Assembly: GCA_024220525.1 (NCBI GenBank)
Contig: JAMYWO010000065.1
Span: 100,437 to 164,436 of the forward strand
Reading direction: 5' to 3'
Length of the DNA stretch: 64,000 nt
From: Cochliopodium minus
Taxonomy: Eukaryota; Discosea; Himatismenida; Cochliopodiidae
Below, one piece after another: positions 24,001 through 36,398 of this stretch. The translations under genes were made by a program, and so were the position numbers. The first letter of the stretch is position 1. Each line of letters opens with the position of its first letter. Below the pieces are notes generated by a model, which saw nothing but the letters and a program-made list of their open reading frames with translations, searched no databases and was not told the origin of the DNA.

Positions 24001-27000
24001 GATGTTCTCGTCAAGAACATGGCTCTCAGAAAGGAAAAAAGGAAACTGATTGATATATTATTGGATATTAACAGATGTAATTTTTTTATGTTTATTTATT
24101 ATTATTTTGAAAAATTGTAAACTGTTTACATTTTTTTTTTTTTTTTTTCTCATTATTTTGAGTAAACATATTTTTTTAAAAAAAAATTTGAAAAAAAAAG
24201 ACATTTTGAATCTCCTAGAAGAAAAGAGGATCTCTCTCAACTTCAAACTTTTTAGAGAATTCTCCGAAACACCCCTTTACTTCTATCCCCTCGGGAACAA
24301 AGAGATAAAGTCCGAAACAGAGAACTTCTATAAATACATCCTAGAGTTTGACAACGTATCTTACAATGTCCCATTAACTATCGAGCACAAAATTCTGTAC
24401 AAATACGTCAAACAAACAATGTTGAAAAATGTTAAATCAGATCCTCAAAAATTTACTATGAAAAAACGATTTTCACTTATAAATTTGTTGAAGGAAAAGA
24501 GCGGGCAAGGGTTTTCGACTTCTGGAAACCCCACTTCGTTAAACAACGAGAAAACTCCTTCGAACATTAAGTTGGACAATCTGACTGAAACAACGACATT
24601 TCTGTACGAGTTGAATTCCCTCAAAAAAGATTTCTTCAACGAAAAATCTGATCCTCAAAAGTTGTTTCTTTCTTACAACTTGCAGAGTTATTTGACTGAT
24701 CTTCAGGACATTGGTTGCATTTCGTTTGTCGATGAGGAAACCATCATATCTAACCAAGTTTGGCTCAAGAATGCTTTCAAAGTGGTTATGGAGCAAGGAA
24801 AAAGGAATTTGAGTAGAGTAAAAAAAAATTTTTAGTTTTTTATAATTTTTTAATTTTTTTGTTTTTTTTTTTTTGATATTTTTTTGATTTTTATTTGATT
24901 ATTATTATAATTTTATTTTTCAATTATTTTTAGGTTTTGGAATGTTTGTTTTATTCGGATTCACTCAAACTCAACGTGAAGCAACACATCTCATTCATCA
25001 TCGACTGGCTCAAGGGCAGCTCCAACAAAAACCTCAAACTCTCCGCCATCTGGGAGCTCGAAGAAGAACGCTCCAAAACTCTTCTCGACAAAGTGGGATA
25101 CCACGAACTCTCAGAGAAACTTTTTCAAATAGAAAATCTCATTAACAACAATGACAGCTTTGATCTCTTTTCTGTAAGGGATCACAAGTTTCAATCTTTA
25201 TCACAGAGCATCGTTTCTTTTTCGGAGGACCAGTACAACGAGATCATTAGGCGCGTTTTTGCCTCGATCAATGTCGACATGACTGAGAAGAGCGGCCTTG
25301 ATAATAATGACTGTATCATTGCTTTTTTCCGCAATGTTGAGATGTTGGTTCCCTTTTACAAGTTTGACTCGCAAAACAAAAGAAAGTAAAAGTTTTATCT
25401 GTCTTTTTTTCAAAAAATAGTATAAAACAAAGAGTATTTTTTTATTATTTTTTATTTATTCATTTATTTCATTTATTATTATTTTTTTTTTCAGTTTAAT
25501 TTTTTCTTTTTTGATTAAATTTTTCTATAGGAAATTTTTTTATTATTTTTTATTTATTCATTAATTTTATTTAATATTTTTATTTTTTTTCAGTTGATCT
25601 TTTTTCTTTTTCATTTTATTATTTTCTTAACTATTATTTTTTTAATTATTTATTTTATTTTATTCATTTCATTATTGTTATTTTTATTTTTATTTTTATT
25701 TTTTTCGTTTTAATTTTACTTCTTTTTCATTCTATTTTTCAAAAGGAAATTTTATTTGTGCCCATCTCTATTCCCAGTAAAAAAACCAGAGATTATCTCA
25801 AAAGAGGGAACCCCGTTGGAACAAAAAGATTTCAAGAACGAATGGCAAGTGTCTTACTATCTTCCCTTCTGCAACTCCCCTCTGTGGACTCTCTTGTTTC
25901 CTATGATCAGAAAGCTGTTCATAGGAAACGAAATCAGCAGAGAAATTTTGGACGAATTCTACTGGTAATTTAATTTAATTTATTTTAATATTAAAAAAAA
26001 AAAAAAAAAATTCAATTAAAAATATTCTATCATTCTTATTTGTTTAATTATTCTAAAAATGTTTTATCATTATTCTAAAAATTTTATATTGAATTGATCC
26101 AATCTTCTCACTCAAAATTTTGAATTGAGAAACAGTTTAGAATAATTTTAAATAATTATCAATTTTTCTAATTTTTTTCAATTAATCTCTTTCTATTTTA
26201 AACTTTCAAAAAAAAAAAAAAATTTCTTAATGACTGTCATCCAAAGGAAAAATGGAGTAGTGTTACACTTTGCACAAAACGATTTAAAATCACTCGTATC
26301 CGTGCAAGTTTCAGACTTTAGCAATAAAGAAAAGTTCTCGACTACTCCCATCCAAAAAGTCATCGAAATTTCTATCAAAACCGACACCCCCCTGTGCCAG
26401 TCTTATTTCTACATCCTCCACTTCTCCCTTCAACAGTTTTTTCACAAGTTTTTGAAGAGGAATGCGTCTTTCTTGATGAGTTTGATCAAATACAAAATCA
26501 CTAAAATCAAATACTTCACTCCAAAAGAGGCTTTTTTTTTTTTCATTTTATATTTTTTTTTTAATTTTTTTATTTTGAATTTATTTCGACAAAAATTAAT
26601 TTTATTTAAAACTATATTTTAATTAAAATTTTTTTTTTAAAGATTTTTATTTATTATTTTTAAATTTTATTCACATTTATTTTAAAATTTCAATCTTTAC
26701 TTTTTTATTCATTTTATTTTAAAATTTCAATCTTTACTTTTTTATTCATTTTATATTTATTTTTTTAAAATAGAATTTAATGAAGCAAATTTGTGTTTTT
26801 TGCGGCCTTTTGTCGGACTTTTCATCCCCTCCAAATGAGTGTGATGACTGCAATTCCGTACTCAAAGAACCCCACCTCAAAAACAAGTTTGTGGTCAAAA
26901 AGACTTTAAGAAACTTTCCTTACGACATTACATACACGATGGTTTTTTTATTTAATTTAACATTTTTTTTTTAATTTTCACTATTCATTTCATTTTTAAT

Positions 27001-28005
27001 TTTTAATTTATTATAATTTATTTATTTTATAATTTTATATTTTTTTCATTTTGTATTTTGTATTTTTATTTTAAAATCTTTTTTGAAAGGAACATATAAA
27101 CACAAAAATATTGGTTGACATGAAAGAAAAGTATATCGAATCGGAAAACTTTGACCAGCTGTGGAACCGAAGCATCGAGGTGAGAAACATCATCACCAGC
27201 AAAGTGAGTGGCATTATACAACCTCGTTTTGTTGGCTATTTCGATCACTCTGTATATCAAATCAAAAATAAGTTTTTCCTCTTTGAACATTTCGAAGGTA
27301 TTTTTTTTAATTTTTTTAAAAATATAATTTTTTATTTTCAAATTTTTTTTTTTAGGAAACAAACTTTCTTTTTTTAAAAAAGAATCCCTTCAAGTTTGTT
27401 CTTTTGAAGAAGAGACACATTTCCTCAGAATGTTCGTTGTGATTCTCAACGAACTGAAATTTCTCCACGATGCCAACATCATCATGAGGAACATCCAGCC
27501 TGACAACATCTTTTTTTACGAGAAGAACTGTGGCCTTCATTTCTTCTTTATTGACTTTCTCTTTTCTTATCAATTGAGTGGGATAAGCAAAAAGTTTTTT
27601 ATGGTTAAGAATGAATTCAGCCCACCTGAACAAAACACAGATAAAGAATCCTTTTTGAGTGATGTATATTCGGTTGGAGTTTTGATGAAGCATGTTCTCA
27701 ATCAATTCGGAGATTTAATCATTGGCACTCCCACTTTGAATTTTTTGGATACAATGACAAGTTTGGATGTTGATAAAAGACCATCTCTTCAAGGATGCAT
27801 CGATTTCGTGTTGAAACAACCAGTAAACTATAATCTCTTGCTCCATGATGACATTTATTGTCAACTGGAAGAGAAAAAAGTCTGCAAACAACCCCTCTAT
27901 TGTGATGATTTCGAAAAATTGAAGGAAATCTCAACAAAAGACAAAGATAACTTTACAGAAACGAGAAGTAGATCAAGCAGATCATCAAACATCCAAAACA
28001 AATAA
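21026..28005 (+). CDS. Roco-family protein: RCC1 propeller, MORN, Roc GTPase, COR, Cys4 finger, pseudokinase
   Basis: A many-exon gene starting at ATG 21026 (MSFAENTFIYVNKL) and stopping at 28003-28005. Exons at 21026-21113, 21168-21202 and 21253-21367 open an RCC1 propeller running to about 22900 (CGYNGFGQLG; FGNNKFGQLG; CGYNGLGQLG). MORN-like repeats follow (FDGEWLRGKEYTGSGKF, 22930-23460). The Roc domain begins at 23500 with GDPDVGKS, the P-loop glycine being split by an intron. Its G3 is ISEFSGN and its G4 is PSRLD, both degenerate. COR covers about 24200-26530 (including YWKNGVVLHF). A CxxC...CxxC finger (CVFCG, CDDC) lies at 26780-26850. The C-terminal kinase fold has IMRNIQPDN in place of HRD and IDFLFS in place of DFG, so it is probably inactive. 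The COR-to-kinase junction lacks a GT donor, so a split into two genes (26780 onward) cannot be excluded. Confidence 0.85.
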
Positions 28006-28062
28006 AATATTGTTTTTAATAGATATAAAAATTTAAAGTATAAAATAATATTTAATTTAAAA

Positions 28063-29779
28063 TTATTTTTTCTTGTTTCCCTTGTTGACTTGACCAACTT
28101 TAAACAAACAAATATCACCATCTTTAACAATATAGTTTTTTCCTTCACGGCGATACTTTCCAGCAGAACGTACATTCCCTTCAGTACCCAATTCTTTCAA
28201 ATCATCGTAACTCATAACTTCAGCAGCAATGAAAGCCTTTTCAAAATCAGTATGGATGGTTCCTGCAGCTTGTGGACAACGGGTACCCCTGGTAATGGTC
28301 CATGCTCTTACTTCGTCTTCTCCACAAGTGAAAAAGTTGATCAATTGCAAAGCCTTGTAACCAACAGTCAAGATTTTTGGGATTGCAGACTATAAAAAAT
28401 GATAATTTAGAAAATAAAATTTAAATAAAATTTATAATTTATTTTTAATTCAATTTAATATGAATGTTTACCTTGAGACCAGGTTTAATTTTGTCTAGAA
28501 ATTCTTGTTGTTCCTTTGGACCAAGTTCTACGATCTCTTGTTCGAGAGCAGCAGAGAAAGGGACCATAGGTGCAGAACCGTGGTCGTCAACCCACTTTTT
28601 GACTTTGACCAACCATTTGTTTTTTTGGCGGGCATAGTCTTCTTTGCTCATGTTGATGAGGTAGATGATAGGCTTAGCCGTCAAAAGTTGGAAGGAGTTG
28701 ATGATTGGAATCTAACAATGAATGATATGGTAAGTAAGGGAGTGAAAATAAATAAAAATCATTTTGTGATCAGGAATTGGATCAAAATTGAAAATAGAAA
28801 TAAAAAAATCCGATGATTAAAATATAGAAGATATATTCTTATTATACTTTGATAGATTAAATATTGTTGGGTGAAAATAAAAAACTTTACATCTGCAATT
28901 TTCCAGTCTCCATCTCTGATATCCTTTCCAAGCTTCAACCATTCAATGCATTCCTTCATGACAACGACATCCTTTGCTTTGGATTTGTCGACTCTTTGTG
29001 CGACTTGCTCGAGTTTAGGCAATTGGGACTCAAGGATTTGGAGATCCTTCAATCTCAATTCAGTAGAGATGATATCCAAATCTCTGACTGGATCTACATC
29101 TCCTTCTACGTGGGTGACCTAAATGTAGAAAAATTTTGTTAATAAAGAAAATCTGATCTATAAAAAGGATATCGTATCTAATTTCAAGAAAGTATGAACA
29201 AATCCATATAATTATTCGGTACACAAAAAAGTTTCATTCCTTAATTATTTCTCAAATAAAATTATAAACAATGATCATAATAACAATTATATGTGGTTAA
29301 AAATGGAGAATTGGAATTTACATGTTGATCTTCGAATATTCTGATGATTTGAAAGATACCATCTACTTGTTTGATATGTGACAAAAATGCATTTCCAAGA
29401 CCATCTCCATTATGTGCTCCCTTGACCAATCCTGCGATATCAGTAATTTCAAGAAATGCTTGCACTTCACTTCTTGGTTTATACTTCTCGCACAACCAGT
29501 CAAATCTTTTATCTGGCACATTCACTCTGGATGTGGTTGGATCAATAGTACAAAACGGAAAGTTTTCAGCTGGCACGTTCATTTTTGTGAGGATATTAAA
29601 TAATGTGCTTTTTCCAACATTTGGGAGACCAACTATTCAAAAATAACAAATGATTGGTTTATTATGAAAATTTTTCCCTTTTCTAATTTATATTATTTAT
29701 TTATACCTAATCCAGCTGATAAATGTCCTCTTACTTTAATTCCTAACAATGGCTTTTCCTCTTCAATATCTTCTTTCAT
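28063..29779 (-). CDS. OLA1: Obg-like ATPase 1 (YchF/OLA1)
   Basis: Five exons (29707-29779, 29322-29632, 28891-29118, 28472-28711, 28063-28389) give 1179 nt, 392 residues, close to the usual size of about 396. The P-loop [12 protein letters not shown], the YchF signature [10 protein letters not shown], the switch [17 protein letters not shown] and the NxxE-type base motif ([10 protein letters not shown]) are all present. The C-terminal TGS region is intact ([13 protein letters not shown] ... [11 protein letters not shown]). OLA1 is a conserved cytosolic ATPase that associates with ribosomes and with stress and redox control. The N-terminus is atypical: [24 protein letters not shown] replaces the usual RFGTNLKIGI lead-in. 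The gene converges tail-to-tail with the Roco gene, only 57 bp apart. Confidence 0.96.
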
Positions 29780-30194
29780 TTCTATTTCTTAAATATCAAT
29801 TTTTTTTAATTTTATTCTTCAATATTTATCAAAAAAAAATAAGAATTATCATTGGATTAACAAATTGATTTGAGTTGATTATGTAAATTTTTTTCTTGGA
29901 TTACTTTTAATCGCCAATAAATGGATTTATTTCATTTCATCAATTATATGAAAGCACAATTGTTCAATCTTTCTTTGGATTATCTTGATTATTGGCTTTT
30001 AGAAATCAATCAAAAGTGGGGAACATGAAGATGTTGAAAAGAAAAGGTTCGGGAAGGATCAAGTTTTTTGTTCTTGAAGATTTTGAAAGAAATCAAAAAG
30101 GTTGTTATGATCTTTTGTTTCCTCTTCTCTCAAACCTGAAATGATTTGATACACTCCAACAAGGAACCTTGGTGATCTTTTGGACTTGCAGAAC
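29780..30194. other. Spacer upstream of OLA1
   Basis: Less A/T-biased than other spacers between about 30000 and 30190, with no clear frame. It may hold an untranslated leader or a decayed exon. Nothing recognised. Confidence 0.4.
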
Positions 30195-30392
30195 TTATGG
30201 TGGATCGTAATAATGGACGAGGGTAATATTGGTTCTCAAAATAAAAATGTTGGAGTGTAATTTGTTTTTTAAACATTCCAAAATAATCTCTTTCACCTCA
30301 TCTTCTATATCGCTCTTTCGAACGCGCAAATATTTGAGAAACTTATTGGTTCTCAAACAATCTGACATTTTTTTATGTTGAGATACTCCCAC
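30195..30392 (-). CDS. Short hypothetical ORF
   Basis: A 65-residue frame (MGVSQHKKMSDCLRTNKFL ... LVHYYDPP), ending TAA at 30195. A second Met (MSDCLRTN) would give 57 residues. It is predicted mostly helical, basic, with no signal peptide, membrane segment or motif I recognise. It lies in a gap between OLA1 and the FDLD gene. The base mix is less A/T-biased than the neighbouring spacer, which is the main sign of coding. It may be a small gene or a leftover exon. Confidence 0.35.
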   Translation of the reverse strand: MGVSQHKKMSDCLRTNKFLKYLRVRKSDIEDEVKEIILECLKNKLHSNIFILRTNITLVHYYDPP

Positions 30393-30549
30393 TTTTTATG
30401 TTTTGGTAGGTCTGTAATATTCTTCTTGCCAGTTATATTTGTTATTTTCAAGTAAATTAAAATCGAACTTTTATTTTGATATTTTCAAAACATTGGTTTT
30501 TTATTTAATTTATTTATTAAAATTAATGAATTTTTGGTGTTGAACCTAT

Positions 30550-32355
30550 TCATTTAATGAATCTTCTTCTCCTCTGCTTTCTTCTTCTGGAGTATTTTTG
30601 TATTTCATCCAAGTCTCCTAACTCTTCTTTCCTGAAACGTTCATTGGTAGACAACCAAAGATCATTGAGTTTGTAAAAACAAATGTAGCTTGCAATCATG
30701 TGAGAGATGGGTTTGGGCAATTTCTTCATTTTTGAAAAGATCAAAAACGTGATGATGTCTGGGCAATTTACTGAGGAGTCATGGGAAATGTAATATGTTC
30801 CAAGAAAGTTTTGCTTCAACAGACGATGTTCGTTTTGGGTTTTGAGTTCGATGGGGTGGAAAGATGAAGTAGCTTGAGTACCAGGGTTGCTGATTACGAA
30901 TTTATCGATCTATAAAAGAAAAGATCAATTTGAAAATTTTTTGATGAGGAAATCCAACATCAAAAAAGATTATTTTTTTCAATGTAAAAAAATATATTAC
31001 GATAGAAAGATATTCATTGTAGTATTTGTGGATGAGACCAATACGTATGTTGTACAAATACTTTTGTTTTTCTTCTTCTTCTGGAAATCCACTTTCCTGA
31101 TTATATTCCATCATTTCGAGTAAACTACTAAAGTCATAAGGGGAGGTGGAATAGCCAAATTTGGGGAAGTGGTGGTACTTATAACTTTCTTGAAATCTGA
31201 TTGTTTTTGCGTATTCCAAAAACTCTTTTTTCTCGAATTTTCTTCCTTTGAGGATGCAAAATCCATCAAATTCTTGTTTCATTAAACATGTGAAATTAAG
31301 TCTTAACAACTTGGACTGGTCGTCATTGTATTCATCTGATTTTAGGGAAGACAACTTGAGGTCGTAGTCGTGGGCAAATTTTCTCTCGAAATGCTTGTTG
31401 GAGACCCTGAATGGTCTCAAGTACTTTGAGCAATGGATCGAGTTCACAAAATGTGGTTTAAACCCTTTCCTAAGAATTTAAACGAAAATTTGTAAAAAAA
31501 TATTTAATAAGAACATGAAATTTTAAGTATTTTTTATTTATTATTTAATGTACAAAAATTTTCATATTTATTAATTGGAATTTACTTTTGATATTTATTG
31601 ATTCTCCTTCCAAAACTTGCACTGAAACCTGAAAAATTGATGGGATTGATCCTGTATTCGAGGGAGATGAATCCACCCATCGTACAAAAGATCTCCAGAT
31701 GGGAATTCATGTAAAATCTGGAACAATCTAGATCGAATCCTCCAATCACTTGTTCAGGGGAATCATAAATCCTCTTAATTATCTGTATTTTTGGATATGA
31801 AAAGGTTGAATAACTGAATCTTGTTTCATAATAATCTTCGCTCTTTATCTTTGGACGTTCTCCGATGCAAAATAGATCAAAATCTAGTTTATAAAAATTA
31901 TGGCGGAAAAAAAAACTTTTATATCAATGTTTATACCATTTGATTTTTCTTTTCCAATCAGTAAATCTACAACAGACCCACCAGCAAGAATCTAATTAAT
32001 TATATTGGTTCATAAATATTTATAAAAAGGAAAATATTATCAATACCATGTTGTTTGCATAGAGGAAATTAATCAAATCCAAAGGCAATTGGAATGAATC
32101 TTTGAAAAGATGCAATCCTTGTATATGGCTCTGTAAAACATAATTGTTTCCATCCTGTACACATGTGGCGATTTTGATGGTGGGCCAATGCAAGGATCTC
32201 CTTGATGTCTCTTGCAATAAAATGCACAAATCTGTCAATTTCTCTTTGAGGATCAAATTGGGGGACTTGTTTAAATATTTCTGATGGAATCCTTCCATGA
32301 AATTCTCATCAACCTCAAATTCCTCTTCATTTTTTTGTTTCTTGCTGGGTCTCAT
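30550..32355 (-). CDS. Nucleotidyltransferase-fold-like FDLD protein, uncharacterised
   Basis: Five exons (32047-32355, 31937-31991, 31586-31883, 31001-31469, 30550-30909) total 1491 nt, 496 residues, starting MRPSKKQKNEEEF. An upstream in-frame ATG at 32463 is hydrophobic and less likely. The core reads ILAGGSVVDLLIGKEKSNDF then DLFCIGE, like the G-G/S ... D-x-D head of nucleotidyltransferases. It continues with QIIKRIYDSPEQVIGGFDLD and a basic RRINKYQKKGF stretch. From memory, similar FDLD-containing proteins occur in giant viruses, oomycetes and amoebae, often beside ankyrin repeats. None are seen here. The C-terminal third is charged and ends in a cluster of Arg and Lys (RRRKQRRRRF). The biochemical role is unknown. 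Confidence 0.7.
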
Positions 32356-32463
32356 TGGGATATTTTTTTTTTTTGATTTATCTTCAAATAAAATCCAAAG
32401 CTTCAAAATTGAAGAAAAAAATTCTTGGTAAAGAATGAAGCAAAATAAAAATGTTATAATCAT

Positions 32464-33794
32464 TTAATGATCATTTTGATACACAACAGAGAGATGTTCA
32501 ATAATAAGAAGTTGCAATACTTTTGGAATTATAACAGTCTTATTCTTTTTGAGCCTCTTGGAGATCAAAAGAAAATAGTATACACTATCAATAAATTTTT
32601 GAGGAAATAAACTGTGGTTTTCAGTTGTCCACCTAGAAATTACAAAAAAGATTAAAATATAAAAATTTAAAGATTATTTACTTATTAGTTCTCCACGATA
32701 CGAAACTAGAAGAAAAATTTAAAAAATTGTAAAATATTTAAAAGGATCAAGTTTACTCTATTAAGTTTCTTGCGAAAAGGACTGGCATTTCATATGAACT
32801 AAAATTTAAAAGTTTAAATTTCCAAAAATATAAATAAAAATGTTAACCTTAACAACATACAATAAACATAACCCTTGTTAACTTTTTTCCGAGCTATTAT
32901 AGCGTGTTTGTCATCACCAACTAAAATTTCCATGTTCTTTTAATAGAATAAATTTCAAAAGGTAAAAATATGATATTTTTTTCGTTACTTCAGAAGGGTT
33001 GACACCTTTGTTGGTTAATGGAACAATTTTAAATGTAGTCCCAACTTTAAGTCCCGCAACAAGTGGATTATCCAAATATTTTTCGTATAACTCTTGTGTC
33101 CATTCAAAGTTGTGTGTGAGTTGGCATGCGTATGGTGTATCTCTAAAAGAAATAAATTTGAAAATTTTTTGTGAATTTAATCTTGGCCATATAATTTGGA
33201 TCAATTTTTATATCTCAACATAAGATATAATTTATAATCATTTTGACTACAAAATTTCGTTATAATTCATTAATATTTCAATATATTGTTGATTTATGAA
33301 TACATCAAATAGTATTTTGAATTCAAAACAAATATTTCCACAATATTGATATTTCTTCAATTTATAGTGATATTTTACACTTGAACCACTTGATAATAAT
33401 CAGTTTTCCATCTACCATGGAATGTATATTCTGCCAAGGATCCATTGCTTGGCCCCAATGTGCATACCACACCACCTTTATCTATATAATCTGCTATATT
33501 ATCTCCCAATTTGTTATTGAATTCTTTACTCAATGAAGATGGGTTTCCTAAAAGGGAGAATATAAAATATTTAATTTTCTTTTTTTTATACGAAATAATA
33601 GAACCTCCATCCAAAAATATGACAGTAAATTGGGAGAAATCAAATGATATATTTTTGGATGATCCATTGATATCTATCTTTATGATATTGTTGGTGTACA
33701 TTGATAAACCCTCAAGAGTTTGGGATTCACTGGTATAAATGTAAGCGAATTTGATATTGGATTTTAGAGGATGTTTGAGTATATATTCCAACAT
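32464..33794 (-). CDS. Hypothetical protein with Rossmann/glutamine-amidotransferase-like N-terminus
   Basis: Seven exons (33605-33794, 33379-33547, 32989-33142, 32848-32936, 32757-32798, 32682-32705, 32464-32632) total 837 nt, 278 residues. One exon is only 24 nt. The N-terminal half alternates strands and helices, with TVIFLDGGNPSSLSKEF and YIDKGGVVCTLGPSNGS, as in class I glutamine-amidotransferase-like or ThuA-like folds. No catalytic Cys-His-Glu set is evident. The C-terminal half ends with an F-box-like helix pair (PQKFIDSVYYFLLISKRLK; IPKVLQLLIIEHL), a type of ending that recurs in amoebal proteins. The gene lies head-to-tail with its neighbours; only 108 bp separate its stop from the next start. 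Function unknown. Confidence 0.7.
33194..33223. repeat. 30-bp exact repeat, copy 2
   Basis: Identical to 16406-16435. It lies in the intron of the gene at 32464-33794. Confidence 0.75.
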
Positions 33795-33863
33795 TTTTTT
33801 TTTTAATAAAATCTAAAATGTAAAGAATGAATTAAATCAAAGAGCATGGGAACTTTAAAAAAA

Positions 33864-35310
33864 TTAATTTTTAAATTTGTCATAGATCAAATCTAAGGAA
33901 AAACTATTATCCCACTTTTTTTGGATGTATTTTTCTATGTTGTATTTTCCCACGATATGATTGGTTATGTTCATTGCTAAACAATTTAATAATTATGCAA
34001 TTAGAAAGAATAAAATAATTTGAAGAAATGATGATGGTTACAAGTAAAACTAGCTACACTAACAAAAAAGTAGAGTTCAGGAAAAGTTTTGACCATATGA
34101 TTCAAATCAAACTTCCATCCTGTGAACTAAATATTTTTTATACAGTATTAAAATGTAATTTTATTGTTATTAATAATACCTTCCCTTCAACGAAATATGC
34201 CATTCTATTTAGGACCAAATCTACAAGGATTGAAACAGTTTGGTCTTGTTTCCATTTAGGATTGGTTTTGTCAGATTCTTCACCAATTCTTCCTGGTCCA
34301 CGAGCACCATAACCAGCAGTGCAACTGTTTCCTTTATTCGGTCAAAGATTAATATAAAATATATTAAAAAAACGAAGAAAAAGGTACCATCTTCGTGGTA
34401 GACACAAATCAATTTATTATCCAAGGGTTTTTTGTTGTGTATCCCAACAAATGCAAAATGATTTTCTAAAATGAAATTAAAAAACTAATAAAATAAAAAT
34501 ATCTCGTTTTTTTTTTTACGGTCCATTGTGACTGTGTAGAGTTCTATCAAGTGGACAGCTCTCGTCAATGGCTCGAGGGTTTGTATCATACACCATCCGG
34601 AGTTTTCGCTTTTGAAATTTTTGTTTTCGTTCGTAAAAGTAACACTAAAAAAATATTTTTTCTCAAATATTTAAACTTTAATAATGAAGAGATTGTTTAC
34701 CCCTTTGCACTTGTTTCGGGGTCCCATTTTAATTCAGAAGCATATTTTAAAAAGAGATAGTAGTCGTTGAGTTTTCTTTCGAAATAGCAAAGATCTTTTT
34801 TCATAATCTTGTGTTCTTCTACCCCCTTTTCTGTCAACTCCTCATCGCCGAACTTTCTTTTGCAGGCACTCTTCCATACGGATGTCGATAGTGTTGATGT
34901 TGGATCTGTCAGTGTTTTGAACATATATCTGTTCAATCTTTGGAGATTGGCAATTTCATGTAATTCCAAATAGAGTATGATGATCATAAACACTATAAAT
35001 GAAGAGATAATTGAATTTATATCGATATATTTGATTCAGTAATTGAATTCATTATAAACAGGAATATATTTTCAATATAAATACCAGTCTTTGGAAGCTT
35101 CTCGAAATCACTATCACTGGATGCCTTTGTATTTTTCAAACATTCAAAAAATTCTTTCACTCTCTTTTCAGAATCAAAGGCATTCTTGTTTGCTGCAAAT
35201 TCGGCCATCAATTTTTTTTTTTGTTCTTTTAAGGGAATATTTGTCAAAAAATTGTTATTTGGAATAATCTTTGTTTCATTTATGGGTTCTGCAATTTGTT
35301 TATTTCCCAT
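33864..35310 (-). CDS. F-box-like and SPRY domain protein
   Basis: Seven exons (35085-35310, 34701-34992, 34520-34644, 34388-34465, 34180-34331, 34042-34126, 33864-33976) total 1071 nt, 356 residues. The start MGNKQIAEP could be N-myristoylated. Residues about 75-125 form an F-box-like helical segment (FMIIILYLELHEIANLQRL, then VWKSACKRKF). Residues about 180-330 look like a SPRY domain: HFAFVGIHNKK, GYGARGPGRIGEESDK, and SILVDLVLNRMAYFVEG in place of the usual VxLDLxxGTLSFxxNG. F-box plus SPRY is the layout of FBXO45-type substrate receptors. The F-box call is weaker than the SPRY call. Confidence 0.7.
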
Positions 35311-36398
35311 TTTTTTATAAACAAACTGAAAAAAAAATGCTGAAACTCATAAAAAATACATCTTCATAGATAATCTTGAATGTATGCAAAATGAAATCAT
35401 TCATCATATCTTTTATGATTTACTCATTGATTTCAAAACTTTTTGCAGTGAGCGTTTATTATCAATTAAAATATTCGATTTTGCATATGGCATTGGGGAT
35501 ATATCCAATCCATCTCATATGCTTGAAAGATGATTTTTTTATTTTTTTAAAGGGAGATTAAGTGAAAGGTTAAAAATTGTTTGATAAAAAGAAAAAATGG
35601 TAAATTTATTTTCTATTTACACATATTTGTTGAAATCTATTGATTTTATTCTTTATCATAACTTGAAGAAAATTTCTTTTTGATCTAATTTACAAATTAA
35701 ACATGCTATATTTTGCATTTATCTTTAATGCAGGTATTTATTTGATCTTATTCTTTTAATATTTAGGTAATAATTAAGTTCAAATAGAATTTAATAAAGA
35801 AAATTAAAAAAAACGGTCTAGATATTGAGATTTGGGAGATTTAATGGATGAATATGAAAATCATCTCTAAATGAGAGTTAATTCGGAGAGCAGATATCAA
35901 TATTTAGAAGAAATTCCATAATTTTATATATATTGATGGGATATTGTTCTAATTGTGCACAATATGTGGGTTGGGTTTTATTTTTACTTCTGGTCACGCA
36001 CGCATTATGAAGATAAATTGTTAGAGGAATTATCGAAACAATTAGTTGTAATTAAAATTACTTTTCAAATGATAATATTTAATTGGTGTTTATCTTCAAT
36101 ATTCATACTTTTGTTATCACATAGATATCTCTGAAATTTATTATGTTGATTTTTCAATTGAATCAATAAAATATCGTTATTTATAAAAATATTTAAATCA
36201 GAACAAGGGATTATATCATGAAATCATATTATTACTCATTTATATTATAATGGCTTTTGAAATCATACTAGTTACGCACGCAACAATGAGATATTTTTAC
36301 TTTGAAATTTATATTCGTTTTATTTATAAAAAAATAAAAAGAATGGAAGAAAAATGTTATACGGGAAAATCTTTGAAAAATTGCTGATAGATAGTTAA
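35311..36398. other. Gene-poor spacer
   Basis: About 1.1 kb of A/T-rich sequence with no supportable gene on either strand. Two copies of the GC-rich word ACGCACGCA stand out, at about 35995 and 36273, each after a TTAC/TCAC lead. Nothing else is recognised. Confidence 0.5.

Noticed and set aside
28090-29646. Several plus-strand open frames over the OLA1 exons
   Set aside because: Shadows of a highly conserved minus-strand housekeeping gene.
30195-35310. Giant-virus insertion suggested by FDLD and F-box/SPRY-type genes
   Set aside because: All genes here have host-like introns and base composition, and no viral hallmark gene is present.
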